Of a stretch of 53,469 nt of DNA, positions 24,044-33,005 are shown piece by piece. Positions within the stretch are counted from its first letter, which is position 1, and each line of letters starts with the position of its first letter. This stretch comes from Nonomuraea sp. SBT364. GTDB lineage: Bacteria; Actinomycetota; Actinomycetes; Streptosporangiales; Streptosporangiaceae. The notes beneath the pieces were generated by a model, which worked only from the letters and a program-made list of their open reading frames with translations, was not told where the DNA came from and ran no database searches. The DNA is taken from NCBI RefSeq assembly GCF_001083785.1, contig NZ_LAVL01000049.1, positions 1-53,469 of the forward strand, written 5' to 3'. The translations under genes and the position numbers were made by a program.

Positions 24044-25207
24044 TTACCCTTCGAGGGGCAGTCCCACGTAGTTCTCCGCGAGCGTCGTCGCCGCCGCGTC
24101 CGAGGACGTCACGTAGTCCAGGTAGGACAACTGCAGCTTGCGCCCGTAGTCGTCGTCGGAGTCGAACGTGTGCAGCAGCGTGGTCATCCACCAGGAGAAG
24201 TGCTGCGCCCGCCACACCCGCTTCAGGCACGCGCCGGAGTAGCCGTCGAGCAGTTCCGTGGAACCGTCGCGAAAGAACGCGGCCAGCGCCTCGGTGAGCA
24301 CCCGGACGTCGGCCACGGCCAGGTTCAGCCCCTTCGCCCCGGTCGGCGGCACGATGTGGGCGGCGTCCCCGGCCAGGTAGAGGCGGCCGTACTGCATCGG
24401 CTCGGTGACGAAGCCGCGCATCGGGGTGACGCCCTTCTCGATGATCTCGCCGGTGGTCAGCGTGAAGCCGGGCACCGTCTCCAGCCTGGCCTTGAGCTCG
24501 GCCCAGATCCGCTCGTCGGGCCACTCCGCCTCGCCGGCGTCGGGCGGCACCTGCAGGTAGAAGCGGCTGATCTCGGGCGTGCGCATGCTGTGCAGGGCGA
24601 AGCCGCGCTCGGTCCTGGCGTAGATCAGCTCCTCCGACGACGGCGCCACCCGGGCCAGGATGCCGAGCCAGGCGAAGGGGTAGTCGCGCTCGTAGGTCCG
24701 CAGCACCCCCGGCGGCACCGACGGCCTGGACACGCCGTGGAACCCGTCGCAGCCGGCGATCACGTCGCAGTCCAGCCGCTCGCCGCCGAAGGTCAGGTAG
24801 GGGCGGTCCCCGGGCGAGTGGACCGCCACGTCCTCGACCTCGAAGCGGACGTCGCCGCCCGCCTCCAGCCGGGCGGCGATGAGGTCCTTGACGACCTCCT
24901 GCTGGCCGTACACGGTGATGGCCCGGCCGGGCACCAGCTTCTCGAACGGGATGCGGTGCCCCGCGCCGCCGTACCGGAGCTCGATGCCGTGGTGAGACAG
25001 GCCCTCCCTGAGCAGCCGTCCGCCCACGCCCGCCGCCACCAGCGTGTCGACCGTGCCCTGCTCCAGCACGCCGGCGCGGACCCGCCGCTCGACGTAGTCA
25101 CGGCTGCGCTTCTCCAGCACCACCGAGGAGATGCCGCGCAGGTGGAGCAGGTGAGAAAGGAGCAGTCCGGCCGGTCCGGCGCCGATGATCCCTACCTGAG
25201 TTCGCAT
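24044..25207 (-). CDS. pobA: 4-hydroxybenzoate 3-monooxygenase
   Basis: A 387-residue FAD-dependent aromatic hydroxylase of normal length. The N-terminal GIIGAGPAGLLLSHLL is the FAD Rossmann motif, VIAGCDGFHGVSRPSVP is the mid-protein DG motif, and RLYLAGDAAHIVPPTGAKGL is the second FAD/ribityl motif. RRVRAGVLEQGTVDTL matches the p-hydroxybenzoate hydroxylase subgroup. It converts 4-hydroxybenzoate, NAD(P)H and O2 to protocatechuate for the beta-ketoadipate pathway, which is not encoded in the window. An IclR-type regulator is divergent across a 68-base gap, the standard pobA/pobR arrangement. Confidence 0.94.
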   Translation of the reverse strand: MRTQVGIIGAGPAGLLLSHLLHLRGISSVVLEKRSRDYVERRVRAGVLEQGTVDTLVAAGVGGRLLREGLSHHGIELRYGGAGHRIPFEKLVPGRAITVYGQQEVVKDLIAARLEAGGDVRFEVEDVAVHSPGDRPYLTFGGERLDCDVIAGCDGFHGVSRPSVPPGVLRTYERDYPFAWLGILARVAPSSEELIYARTERGFALHSMRTPEISRFYLQVPPDAGEAEWPDERIWAELKARLETVPGFTLTTGEIIEKGVTPMRGFVTEPMQYGRLYLAGDAAHIVPPTGAKGLNLAVADVRVLTEALAAFFRDGSTELLDGYSGACLKRVWRAQHFSWWMTTLLHTFDSDDDYGRKLQLSYLDYVTSSDAAATTLAENYVGLPLEG

Positions 25208-25249
25208 GAGGGAAGCATGCTGCCCGGCGCGCCCCGGATCGAGGACCGG

Positions 25250-25266
25250 CTTCCGCCCAGTGGAAG
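25250..25266. promoter_or_regulatory. likely IclR operator in the pobA gap
   Basis: CTTCC, seven bases, GGAAG is an inverted repeat centred in the 68-base gap and ends nine bases before the regulator's ATG. TTCC...GGAA dyads are typical of IclR-family sites, so it probably lets the regulator control pobA and itself. Confidence 0.5.
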
Positions 25267-25275
25267 AATAGCCAC

Positions 25276-26040
25276 ATGTCAGGCGGCGCCCGTGAGCCGG
25301 GCCGTACGGTCACCTCCAAGGTGCTGGCCATCCTGGGCGCGTTCGACGCGGCGCACCGGGAGCTCACGCTCACGCAGGTGAGCGAGCGCAGCGGCGTCGC
25401 CCTGGCGACGGCGCACCGGCTCGTCGGCGAGCTGCAACGCTGGCAGGCGCTCAGCCGCGCCCCCGGCGGGCGGCTGCGGATCGGGATGCGGCTGTGGGAG
25501 CTGGGCCAGCTCGCGCCCGGGCCGCTGCGCGAGGTCGCGCACCCGTGGCTGCAGGAGCTGTTCGCGAGCACCGGCGAGAACGTGCACCTGGCCGTCCGCG
25601 ACGGCCTGGAGGTGCTGTACGTGGACAAGGTGTACGGCAGGCGCGCGGTGCCGATCGTGTCGCGGACGGGCGGGCGGCTGCCGATGCACCCGACGGGGGT
25701 GGGCAAGGCGCTGCTGGCGTACGAGCCCGACTGGTTCGTGCAGGCCTATCTGGCGCGCACGCTCGAACGCCCCACCGCGCACACGATCACCGAGCCGGGG
25801 CGGCTGGCGCGTGAGCTGGCCGCCGTGCGGGCGCAGGGCCACGCGCTCACCTACGAGGAGATGACGGTGGGGTCGTGCTCGGCGGCGGCGCCGGTGCTGG
25901 TGGAGGGGCGCGCCATCGCGGCGCTCGGGATCGTGCTGGCGTCCCGGCGGGCCCGGGAGCTGCCGCGGCTGGTGGAGCCGCTGCGCGCGGCGGCGGCGGG
26001 CATCGCCCGCGCGGCGGCTCCGCTGCCGGCGGACGACTGA
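25276..26040 (+). CDS. IclR-family regulator (PobR-type)
   Basis: A 254-residue regulator. An N-terminal winged helix-turn-helix (VTSKVLAILGAFDAAHRELT, VSERSGVALATAHRLVGEL) is followed by the IclR effector domain (GENVHLAVRDGLEVLYVDKV, RLPMHPTGVGKALLAYEP, YEEMTVGSCSAAAPV). The effector domain's conserved Cys lies in GSCS. It is divergent from pobA, so 4-hydroxybenzoate is the likely inducer; that is inference from neighbourhood. Its start codon is close to an inverted repeat that could be its operator. Confidence 0.92.
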   Translation: MSGGAREPGRTVTSKVLAILGAFDAAHRELTLTQVSERSGVALATAHRLVGELQRWQALSRAPGGRLRIGMRLWELGQLAPGPLREVAHPWLQELFASTGENVHLAVRDGLEVLYVDKVYGRRAVPIVSRTGGRLPMHPTGVGKALLAYEPDWFVQAYLARTLERPTAHTITEPGRLARELAAVRAQGHALTYEEMTVGSCSAAAPVLVEGRAIAALGIVLASRRARELPRLVEPLRAAAAGIARAAAPLPADD

Positions 26041-26076
26041 GCGGCATGTCCGGGGCCTGGTGGGTAGGGGCGTGTC

Positions 26077-26997
26077 ATGCTCATCATGCTGACGGGCGCG
26101 ACCGGCACGCTCGGCCGGGCCGCGGTGCCCGCCCTTCTCAGGGCCGGCCACGAGATCCGGGCGCTGAGCCGGGAGGACCAAGCCCGGCGCGACGTCACCT
26201 GGGTGCGCGGCGACCTGGCCACGGGCTACGGCGTACGGGAGGCCGTGGCCGGCTGTGACGCGGTCGCCCACCTGGCCGCGCTCGACCGCGCCACGGCGGG
26301 CGACCTGCTCTCCAGGCCGGGCACCGCACCCGGCGCGCTGACCGTCGACGCCACCGGCACGCGCGCGCTCGTCGCGGCCGCCCGGGAGGCGGGCGTGGCG
26401 CACCTGCTGCACGTGTCGGCCGTCGGGGCCGGCCGGGCGGGGCCGCTGCGCCGCAGGTCCGAGGCCGAGCGGCTGGTCAGGGAGAGCGGCGTGGCCTTCA
26501 CCGTCCTGCGCACCACCCACCTGCACCAGCGCCTCGACCGGGTGCTGCGCGGGCTGGCCGGCTCGCCGGTGCTGCCGGTGGACCGCACGCTGCCGTGGCA
26601 GCCGGTCGACACGAGCGAGGTCGCCGGCCGGCTGACCGGCCTGCTCGCCGGCGGTCCGCGGCGCACCGTGATCGAGTACGGCGGGCCGCAGGTGCTGGCG
26701 ACGCCCGAGCTGGTCGCGACCTGGCTGACCGCCCGCCGGCTGCGGCGCCTGTGCCCGCCGCTGCGCTATCCGGGCAAGGTCGCCGCGGCGCAGCGGGCGG
26801 GCGCGCTGACCACGGACGCGACGCCGACGGGCCGCATCACCTGGCACGACTACCTCAACCCGCCGCCGATGCCGTCGGAGGACTTCGCCGAGGAGCACAC
26901 GGCCTCCCCCACCAGCCCGGCGAACCAGCCCGAACGCGACCCCGACCGGCACGTCTACGGCGGCGACGAGGGATACCAGCGACCGACGCGCGGTTGA
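26077..26997 (+). CDS. NmrA-like atypical SDR
   Basis: A 306-residue NAD(P)-binding protein of the atypical SDR (NmrA/SDR_a5) type. TGATGTLGRAAVPALLRAGH is the dinucleotide-binding GxxGxxG motif, GCDAVAHLAALDRA follows, and VAHLLHVSAVGAG is strand 5. The catalytic YxxxK of classical SDRs is missing, as usual for this group; members often sense NAD(P) or reduce quinones. The last ~45 residues are Pro/Asp-rich and probably disordered (HTASPTSPANQPERDPDRHV). It ends about 30 bases before the HEAT-type protein gene on the same strand. Substrate unknown. Confidence 0.82.
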   Translation: MLIMLTGATGTLGRAAVPALLRAGHEIRALSREDQARRDVTWVRGDLATGYGVREAVAGCDAVAHLAALDRATAGDLLSRPGTAPGALTVDATGTRALVAAAREAGVAHLLHVSAVGAGRAGPLRRRSEAERLVRESGVAFTVLRTTHLHQRLDRVLRGLAGSPVLPVDRTLPWQPVDTSEVAGRLTGLLAGGPRRTVIEYGGPQVLATPELVATWLTARRLRRLCPPLRYPGKVAAAQRAGALTTDATPTGRITWHDYLNPPPMPSEDFAEEHTASPTSPANQPERDPDRHVYGGDEGYQRPTRG

Positions 26998-27025
26998 TCC
27001 GGTAACCCACCATAATGAGGCGGTT

Positions 27026-30000
27026 ATGCGGCCTCATGCATTGGTCAAGGACGTCGAATCACTCGCGCACGGGCAGCGGTGCCGTCGCCTGGCCGAGCAC
27101 GCGCGGCGTCTCGCCGGGCGGCCCGAGCTGCGCGCCCTGCTGGACGGACTGGCCGGACAGGGGCAGTACGAGCGGTTCCTCGCCGTGCGGCTGGCGGCGA
27201 TGGCCCGCGACATCCCGCACCTCACACGCGCGATGGCCGACCCCGACCCCGACGTCAACCGGTTCGCGATCATCTCGGCGGCCAGGCTCGGCGCGCCGGA
27301 CGACGCCCTCCTGCAGATCGTCCGCACCGGCCCCGCCGCCCAGCGGGCGATGGTCTACCGGGCGATCAGGCGCGGCGGCAGGAGCGAGCTGGCCGGGCGG
27401 CTGATCGACGAGGTAAGGGAACGGTGGGGCGACCGCGAGGCGGCGGGCCTGCTGGCGGCCTGCCCCGGCGAGCTGGCCGCCGCCCGGCTGCCCGACCTGG
27501 AGCACGCCGTGCCCAACTGGCGAACGCTGGCCAAGCGGCATCCGCTCGTCGTGCTCGGCCACGCCGAGTCGGTGCTCGCCGGGCTGCCCCGCCAGCTGCG
27601 CGCGGCGTGGTGGTCCGCGCTCGCCCCCGGCGTCGAGGTCGCCGCGCAGCACGCCCCCGAACGGGTGATCGCGCTGCTGGAGCGCTACTGGACGCCGCGC
27701 GACTGGCGGTGCGCCGGGCTGCTCCTGAAGGCCGACCCGGAGCGCGCGCTCGGCCTCTACCTGGTCCCCGGACGGCAGGCGCAGCTCATCGGGCTGCTGC
27801 GGCACGCCGCCGTCCGGCAGCGCCTGGCCGCCTTCCCCGACGGCAGGCTCGGCGAGGTCGGACGGGCGGTGCGCGACCACGAGCCCTCGATCGTCAACCT
27901 GCTGCTGTCGGTGCCTCCGGGCCGCAGGGACGCCGTGTTCGGCGCGGCGACGGCGGGCGTGGACCTCTCCCAGGCCCTCCACTCGGTCCACCTGCTGAAC
28001 GTGCTGCCGCTGCGCCGCCGCGTCACGGAGGCGCGGCGGACGCTCGGGCTGCGGGCCGTCGCCGAGGACCCCCGGCGCACCCTGGAGATCACCGCCTTCC
28101 TCCCGTACGACGACGCCGAACCGGTCCTGCGTGCCGCGACCCGGCGATCGGAAGGCGCCGACCGGGCCGTGGGCTACGGGCACCTGATCGCCTGCGCCGG
28201 GCGCAGCCGCGACCCCGGCGTCGTCACCCGCATGCTGGACGCGCTGGCACGGCTGCGCAACGAGCAGGACCCGGTGCGCCAGAGCGCGATCGAGGCGCTC
28301 GCGGGCATCCCGCCGCGGCTGTTCCTGGCCGATCACGTGCCCTGGCTGGACCGGCTCGTCGAGGACGCGCTCGCCGCCCGCGACTGCTCCTACCACACCC
28401 GGCTCGGCCTGGCCCGCCTGGCCACCCGGGTCTTCGAACAGGGCGCGACGCGGGACGACCGGGCCCTGCTGGAGTACGGCCTGCGCGCCTTCGAGCGGCT
28501 GACCGGCTATGTGGGGACCGCCTCGCTGAGCCACCTGTCGCGCGTGCTCCGGCGCGGCCAGGAGGTCGTGCTGGTCCGCAGGCTGGCGCCCTACCTGGAG
28601 GCCGGCAGCCGCCGCGACCGGCACGAGCTGGCCTTCCTGCTCGCCAACGCGCTCGGGCGGCGCGGTCACGGCCTGCCCGAGCTGCAACGGGCCCTGGAAC
28701 GCGCGCTCACCGCCGTCAGCGAACTCGCCGCGATCGAGGCGATCGACCTCTGGCTGGAGCCGCCGCGCACGCGCGGCGAGCGGGTGGCCGGGCTGCTGGC
28801 GGCCGATCCGTCGACGGTGACGGTCGGCAGCGTGTTCGCCGCGGTGGTGTGGCACCGTACGGACCTGCTGGAGGCGGTGCTGGGCCGGCGCGCCCCGGCG
28901 GGCCGCTTCGCCAGGAGCGACGTGCGGCGGGTGCCTCACGTCCCCCGCCGGGCCGTGCTGCGGTGGACGGCCCGGCAGCGGGCCGCGTACGTGAAGCTGC
29001 TGGAGCAGGTCGCGCGCGACACCCGGCTGCCCACGAACGAGCGCGCGCAGGCCGTGCGGACGATGGGCGAGGTGCCCGCGATCGAGGCCGGGCGGCTGGA
29101 GCGGCACCTGAAGTCGGAGGAGGCGCTGCTGCGGCGGGCGGCGCTGACCGCGCTGCCGTGGACGGCGCGGCCGCAGGACGTGCTGGCCGGCCTGCTCGCG
29201 CACGCGGGCGGCGACGACGCGCACGTGGCGGTGTACGCGGCGGCGCGGGCGGCGCGGTTCGTCCCGCCGGCCGAGCTGCCGGCGGCGCTGGCGCCGGTGC
29301 TGGCCGACGGCAAGATCACCGCGCGCAAGGAGGCGGCCCGGCTGCTCGCCCGGCACCGCGCGCCCGGCGCGTTCCGGGTGCTGCGGAGCCTGTGGGACGC
29401 CGAGGGCCAGCACAAGGACGTCCGGGTGGCGATCGTCTCGGCGGCGCTCGGCCTGCTCGCCGAACCCGACGCGTGGCAGCTGCTCCGGGAGGCCGTCGCC
29501 GGGGCGGGCGACCTGGCGGCCCCGGTGCTCGGCACCCATCCGCTGGCGGTGCCCGAGCGGTGGCGGGCCGCGTACGGAACGCTGATCGCGGAGGCCACGC
29601 ACGCGCGCGACCTGGAGACCCGGCTGACCGCCGTCGAGACGCTGCCCCGCTGGGCCGCCTACGCGCCGGGGGCCGTGAAACGGCTGGCCGGGATCGTCCG
29701 CGAGCTCGGCGAGACCGCGGACTGGCGGGCCGCCGCGCGCGGGCTGGTGAGCGCGGCGTGCTCCGGGTACGGGGCCGAGGAGCTGCGCTCGGCCGTGCGC
29801 GCGCTGGCCGCCGCGCCCGCCGGGCCGGACGCCGGCGCCGACCGTGACCGGCCGGCCGCCCAGCGGCTCGCCGCCATCGCGTCGGACCTGAGCGCGGCGC
29901 ACCACGCCGACCCGGAACCGGCGGCCGCGGTCGTCGCCGGGGTGGCCGGCGAGCTGCCCGCCGACCTCGCGGCCGAGCTCCTGGCCGCCACCGTCGACTG

Positions 30001-30361
30001 GGACGCCCCGCGGGCGGTCCTGGCCCGGCTGACGCGGACGGTCCCGGGCATCCTGGCCGCCGTCACGACGGCCCACGCCCTGGCGCGGTCGACGGACGAA
30101 GTCCCCGCCGACCGCATCCTCCCCCACGCCCAATGGCTGACCACCCTCACACCCCAGGCGGGAGTGGCGGACGCCGATACGGCGGACGCGGCGGGAGTGG
30201 CGGCGGAGGTGGGGGCGCTGCTGGCTACGGCGCTGGCGGCGGAATGCGGCCCGCGGTCGGGGTGGGCCGAGCCGTGGCGGGAGGTGCTGCGCCGGGTGCG
30301 CGGGAGCGGCCTGCGCGAGGCCGCCCACCAGGCGTCGCAGGTCACCACGGCGGACGAATGA
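27026..30361 (+). CDS. very large HEAT-type solenoid protein
   Basis: A 1,111-residue protein made almost wholly of Ala/Leu/Arg-rich helical pairs of about 35-45 residues in the HEAT/ARM style, for example ITARKEAARLLARHRAPGAF, RLERHLKSEEALLRRAALTA and LETRLTAVETLPRWAAYAPG. No signal peptide, membrane helix, nucleotide-binding loop or catalytic signature was found, so it is probably a cytoplasmic scaffold. The last ~100 residues (ADADTADAAGVAAEVGALLA) are low in complexity. I do not recognise a named family; similar long hypothetical proteins are known in actinomycetes. It follows the SDR gene closely and converges on the LigD gene across a strong hairpin. Confidence 0.85.
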   Translation: MRPHALVKDVESLAHGQRCRRLAEHARRLAGRPELRALLDGLAGQGQYERFLAVRLAAMARDIPHLTRAMADPDPDVNRFAIISAARLGAPDDALLQIVRTGPAAQRAMVYRAIRRGGRSELAGRLIDEVRERWGDREAAGLLAACPGELAAARLPDLEHAVPNWRTLAKRHPLVVLGHAESVLAGLPRQLRAAWWSALAPGVEVAAQHAPERVIALLERYWTPRDWRCAGLLLKADPERALGLYLVPGRQAQLIGLLRHAAVRQRLAAFPDGRLGEVGRAVRDHEPSIVNLLLSVPPGRRDAVFGAATAGVDLSQALHSVHLLNVLPLRRRVTEARRTLGLRAVAEDPRRTLEITAFLPYDDAEPVLRAATRRSEGADRAVGYGHLIACAGRSRDPGVVTRMLDALARLRNEQDPVRQSAIEALAGIPPRLFLADHVPWLDRLVEDALAARDCSYHTRLGLARLATRVFEQGATRDDRALLEYGLRAFERLTGYVGTASLSHLSRVLRRGQEVVLVRRLAPYLEAGSRRDRHELAFLLANALGRRGHGLPELQRALERALTAVSELAAIEAIDLWLEPPRTRGERVAGLLAADPSTVTVGSVFAAVVWHRTDLLEAVLGRRAPAGRFARSDVRRVPHVPRRAVLRWTARQRAAYVKLLEQVARDTRLPTNERAQAVRTMGEVPAIEAGRLERHLKSEEALLRRAALTALPWTARPQDVLAGLLAHAGGDDAHVAVYAAARAARFVPPAELPAALAPVLADGKITARKEAARLLARHRAPGAFRVLRSLWDAEGQHKDVRVAIVSAALGLLAEPDAWQLLREAVAGAGDLAAPVLGTHPLAVPERWRAAYGTLIAEATHARDLETRLTAVETLPRWAAYAPGAVKRLAGIVRELGETADWRAAARGLVSAACSGYGAEELRSAVRALAAAPAGPDAGADRDRPAAQRLAAIASDLSAAHHADPEPAAAVVAGVAGELPADLAAELLAATVDWDAPRAVLARLTRTVPGILAAVTTAHALARSTDEVPADRILPHAQWLTTLTPQAGVADADTADAAGVAAEVGALLATALAAECGPRSGWAEPWREVLRRVRGSGLREAAHQASQVTTADE

Positions 30362-30392
30362 GGGCGGGCGCCCCAGCTCCCGGGGCCCGCCC
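30362..30392. terminator. bidirectional hairpin between convergent genes
   Basis: GGGCGGG (30362-30368) pairs with CCCGCCC (30386-30392), extended by CCCC/GGGG past a two-base bulge. It occupies nearly the whole gap between the solenoid gene's stop and the LigD gene's stop. No U-run follows. Confidence 0.6.
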
Positions 30393-30394
30393 GG

Positions 30395-31576
30395 CTAGCT
30401 CCACGGGTCGTAGTCGGACTCCAGCGGCTCCTGCGGCGGGCGCCGCTCCTCCGGGACGTTCTGCAGGTTGACCCGGATCCGGTACCACACGCTGCTGCGC
30501 CCCCGCATCCCGTCGACGAGCACGTCGGCGGGCTCCAGGCAGGCGGCCACGTCCGGATGGCGGGCCTTCCAGCGCTCCAGCCCGGCCAGCGCCTCGTCCT
30601 TGTGCTGCGCCTTGGCGATCTCGATGACGGGCCGGGTCTGCTGCCTGCGCCCGCTGCCCTTGGGCGGCTTGGGCGCCGGCCCCAGCTCCTCGGCCAGCTC
30701 CAGCAGGCCGTCGAGCGACCCGGGATGCAGGTCCATGTCGGCCCACGGGTCTCCCACCTCGGCCAGCCGCCGGGGCACGGTCGCGATCGTGTAGTCGGCC
30801 GGCTCGCAGCCGGGCACCTCGTCCCAGGTCAGCGGGGTGGACACGCGGGCGTCGGGGACCGCGCGCACCGAGTAGGCGGAGGCGACGGTGCGGTCGTAGG
30901 CGTTCTGGTTGAAGTCCACGAACACGCCGTGCCGCTCCTCCTTCCACCACCGGCTGGTGGCCAGCCCGGGAGCACGACGCTCGACCTCGCGGGCGACGGT
31001 CTCGGCCGCCTTGCGCACCTGGGCGAACGGCCAGCGCCGGTCGATCCGGGCGTAGACGTGGAAGCCGCGCGAGCCGGACGTCTTGGGCCAGGCGGTCAGG
31101 CCGTGGTCGGCCAGCACCTCGCGGGCGACCTGGGCGGTGGCCAGCACGTCGGCCCAGCCGACGCCCGGCACCGGGTCGAGGTCGATGCGCAGCTCGTCGG
31201 GGTTGGCCAGGTCGTCGGCGCGGACGGGGTGCGGGTTGAGGTCGATGCAGCCCAGGTTGACCACCCACAGGAGCTGCGCCAGGTCGGTGCAGACGACCTC
31301 CTCGGCGCTGAGCCCCGAGCGGTAGCGCAGCTCGGCCACCTCGATCCAGGCGGGCCGCTTGGCCGGGGCGCGCTTCTGGAAGAACGGCTCCTCCTCGATG
31401 CCTTTGACGAACCGTTTGAGCACCATCGGCCGGCCGTGGACGCCGCGCAGCGCCGCCTCGCCGACCTGCTCGTAGAAGCGGATCAGGTCGAGCTTGGTGA
31501 CCCCGGCCTGCGGGAACACCACCTTGTCGGGGCTCGTCACGCGTACCTCGCGGCCGGCGACCTCGATGTCGGGCAT
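30395..31576 (-). CDS. stand-alone LigD polymerase/primase-domain protein
   Basis: A 393-residue member of the LigD polymerase-domain (archaeo-eukaryotic primase) family of non-homologous end joining. Visible sites are SPDKVVFPQAGVTKLDLIRF at the start, LRIDLDPVPGVGW with the catalytic DxD, KTSGSRGFHVYARID and FVDFNQNAYDRTVASAYSVR. There is no nuclease or ATP-dependent ligase domain, so a partner ligase and Ku must be elsewhere. The ~100 C-terminal residues (PPKGSGRRQQTRPVIEIAKA; RSSVWYRIRVNLQNVP) form an extension seen in stand-alone actinobacterial PolDoms. The ATG (MPDIEVAGREV) was chosen where homology starts. It adds nucleotides at broken ends or gaps. Confidence 0.9.
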   Translation of the reverse strand: MPDIEVAGREVRVTSPDKVVFPQAGVTKLDLIRFYEQVGEAALRGVHGRPMVLKRFVKGIEEEPFFQKRAPAKRPAWIEVAELRYRSGLSAEEVVCTDLAQLLWVVNLGCIDLNPHPVRADDLANPDELRIDLDPVPGVGWADVLATAQVAREVLADHGLTAWPKTSGSRGFHVYARIDRRWPFAQVRKAAETVAREVERRAPGLATSRWWKEERHGVFVDFNQNAYDRTVASAYSVRAVPDARVSTPLTWDEVPGCEPADYTIATVPRRLAEVGDPWADMDLHPGSLDGLLELAEELGPAPKPPKGSGRRQQTRPVIEIAKAQHKDEALAGLERWKARHPDVAACLEPADVLVDGMRGRSSVWYRIRVNLQNVPEERRPPQEPLESDYDPWS

Positions 31577-31768
31577 GCAGGTCACGATACGCGCACGGCC
31601 CGACATTCCCCCGCGTCACCACCCTCCGGGGTCGTCCCCGTCCCCCGCCGAGCCCGTGGCGTTACGAACCGGCTCAACGCGCAGAACGTCCGGCCCCCGC
31701 ACCCCCGTTTCAGGACGGCAGGAAGAAGTGACGATCACGCTCCGCAGTACCATGAATACGCTTACAGC

Positions 31769-32059
31769 ATGTCCGCGCCCGACATCCGCCGTCTCATGGA
31801 GGAGATCATGACGTCCACCACCTGGCCCGTCAACAGTCCCTTCGCCCGCGAGCACTTCGGCCGCGGCAAGAAAGAGGGCAGGGAGGAAGGGAAGGCCGAG
31901 GAGGCCGTGAGGTCGGTCATGCTCGTCCTGACCGCCCGGGGCTTCGACCTCCCCGACGACGTCCGCACCCGGATCACCACCTGCACGGACCTCGACCGGC
32001 TGGAAGGCTGGCTCACCAGGGCGGCCACCGTCCAGACCCTCGACGACCTGTTCGGCTGA
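31769..32059 (+). CDS. short protein resembling the C-terminus of a longer actinobacterial family
   Basis: A 96-residue frame: MSAPDIRRLMEEIMTSTTWP, then FGRGKKEGREEGKAEEAVRS and a helical end ARGFDLPDDVRTRITTCTDL...TLDDLFG. From memory this is the C-terminal signature of ~300-residue Streptomyces proteins of unknown function (charged GKxEGxxEG linker, then a 50-residue helical domain). The usual N-terminal two-thirds is missing here. The frame is open for some distance upstream without further homology, so this is probably a truncated remnant, though it could be translated from the ATG shown. The ribosome binding site is poor. It converges on the crotonase gene with two bases between stops. 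Confidence 0.6.
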   Translation: MSAPDIRRLMEEIMTSTTWPVNSPFAREHFGRGKKEGREEGKAEEAVRSVMLVLTARGFDLPDDVRTRITTCTDLDRLEGWLTRAATVQTLDDLFG

Positions 32060-32061
32060 GG

Positions 32062-32811
32062 TCAGAAGTGGCCGAAGTCTCCGTGCCGCCCCGCCCCAGC
32101 CCTGAACCTGGCCGCGCCGCCCACCGCGCCCGGCAGCGAGACGAGCCCGTGCCGCAGCTCGTTGCGCATCGCCTCCGCCTCGGGCAGGCCGCGCTGCTCC
32201 AGCACTGACAGCCGGTCGCCGCGCAGGCAATCCTGCGGGAACCGGGCGATCTCCCGGGCGAGTTCCTCGGCGTGCCGCCGTGCCGTACCGCCCGGCACCA
32301 CCCGGTTGGCCAGCCCCATCTCGTACGCCTCCCGCGCCGTGACGGGACGGCCGGTGAGGATCAGGTCCATCGCCCGGCTCTGCCCGATGAGGCGCGGCAG
32401 CCGTACGGTGCCGCCGTCGATGAGCGGCACGCCCCAGCGGCGGCAGAACACGCCGAACACGGCGTCCTCCTCCGCCACCCGCAGGTCGCACCAGAGCGCC
32501 AGCTCCAGCCCGCCGGCGACGGCGTGCCCGGTGACGGCGGCGATCACCGGCTTGGACAGCCGCAGCCGCGTCGGCCCCATCGGCCCGTCGCCGTCCTCGC
32601 CGACGTGGTTGTCCAGCGCCTTGAGGTCGGCGCCCGCGCAGAACGTGCCGCCCTCGCCCCACAGCACGGCCACGGCGGCGTCGGACGCGTCGAACTCCCG
32701 GAACGCGTCGGTGAGCGCGGCGGCGGTCTTGCCGTCGACGGCGTTGCGCACCTCGGGCCTGCTGAGCACGACGGTGGTGACGGGGCCGTCGCGCTCGACT
32801 CGTACGGTCAT
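32062..32811 (-). CDS. crotonase / enoyl-CoA hydratase family protein
   Basis: A 249-residue crotonase-fold protein of usual length. GGTFCAGADLKAL and VTGHAVAGGLELALWCDLRV supply the two oxyanion-hole backbone positions for the CoA thioester; GVPLIDGGTVRLPRLIGQSR is the hexamer-core helix. The second position usually taken by a catalytic Glu reads Asp in LIDGGT, so the exact reaction (hydration, isomerisation or hydrolysis) is uncertain. The ATG MTVRVERDG is preceded by a GGGAGG site. No other beta-oxidation gene is adjacent. Confidence 0.9.
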   Translation of the reverse strand: MTVRVERDGPVTTVVLSRPEVRNAVDGKTAAALTDAFREFDASDAAVAVLWGEGGTFCAGADLKALDNHVGEDGDGPMGPTRLRLSKPVIAAVTGHAVAGGLELALWCDLRVAEEDAVFGVFCRRWGVPLIDGGTVRLPRLIGQSRAMDLILTGRPVTAREAYEMGLANRVVPGGTARRHAEELAREIARFPQDCLRGDRLSVLEQRGLPEAEAMRNELRHGLVSLPGAVGGAARFRAGAGRHGDFGHF

Positions 32812-33005
32812 GGCTGCCTCCCTGGATCCCTCGCCACGCCTCACGCTACGGCGGGACGCGGAGTCAGGCCAGGCGCTTCAACCGTCGAGAAGCGCGCGGA
32901 CCGCGCGAGTTCTCCGCAGGTCGTCAGGATCGGCCTCGCGACACCAGGACGTGCCAGGACGGCGGCGGCCTGGCCGAACGTGTGCGGCGTCGGGGAACGC
33001 GTTGG

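Noticed and set aside
24044..26040. Aromatic-degradation gene cluster
   Set aside because: Only pobA and its regulator are present. No protocatechuate dioxygenase or later beta-ketoadipate genes occur in the window.
32812..33005. Short minus-strand frame between the carotenoid oxygenase and crotonase genes
   Set aside because: About 40 Arg/Asp-rich codons with no ribosome binding site or recognisable motif.
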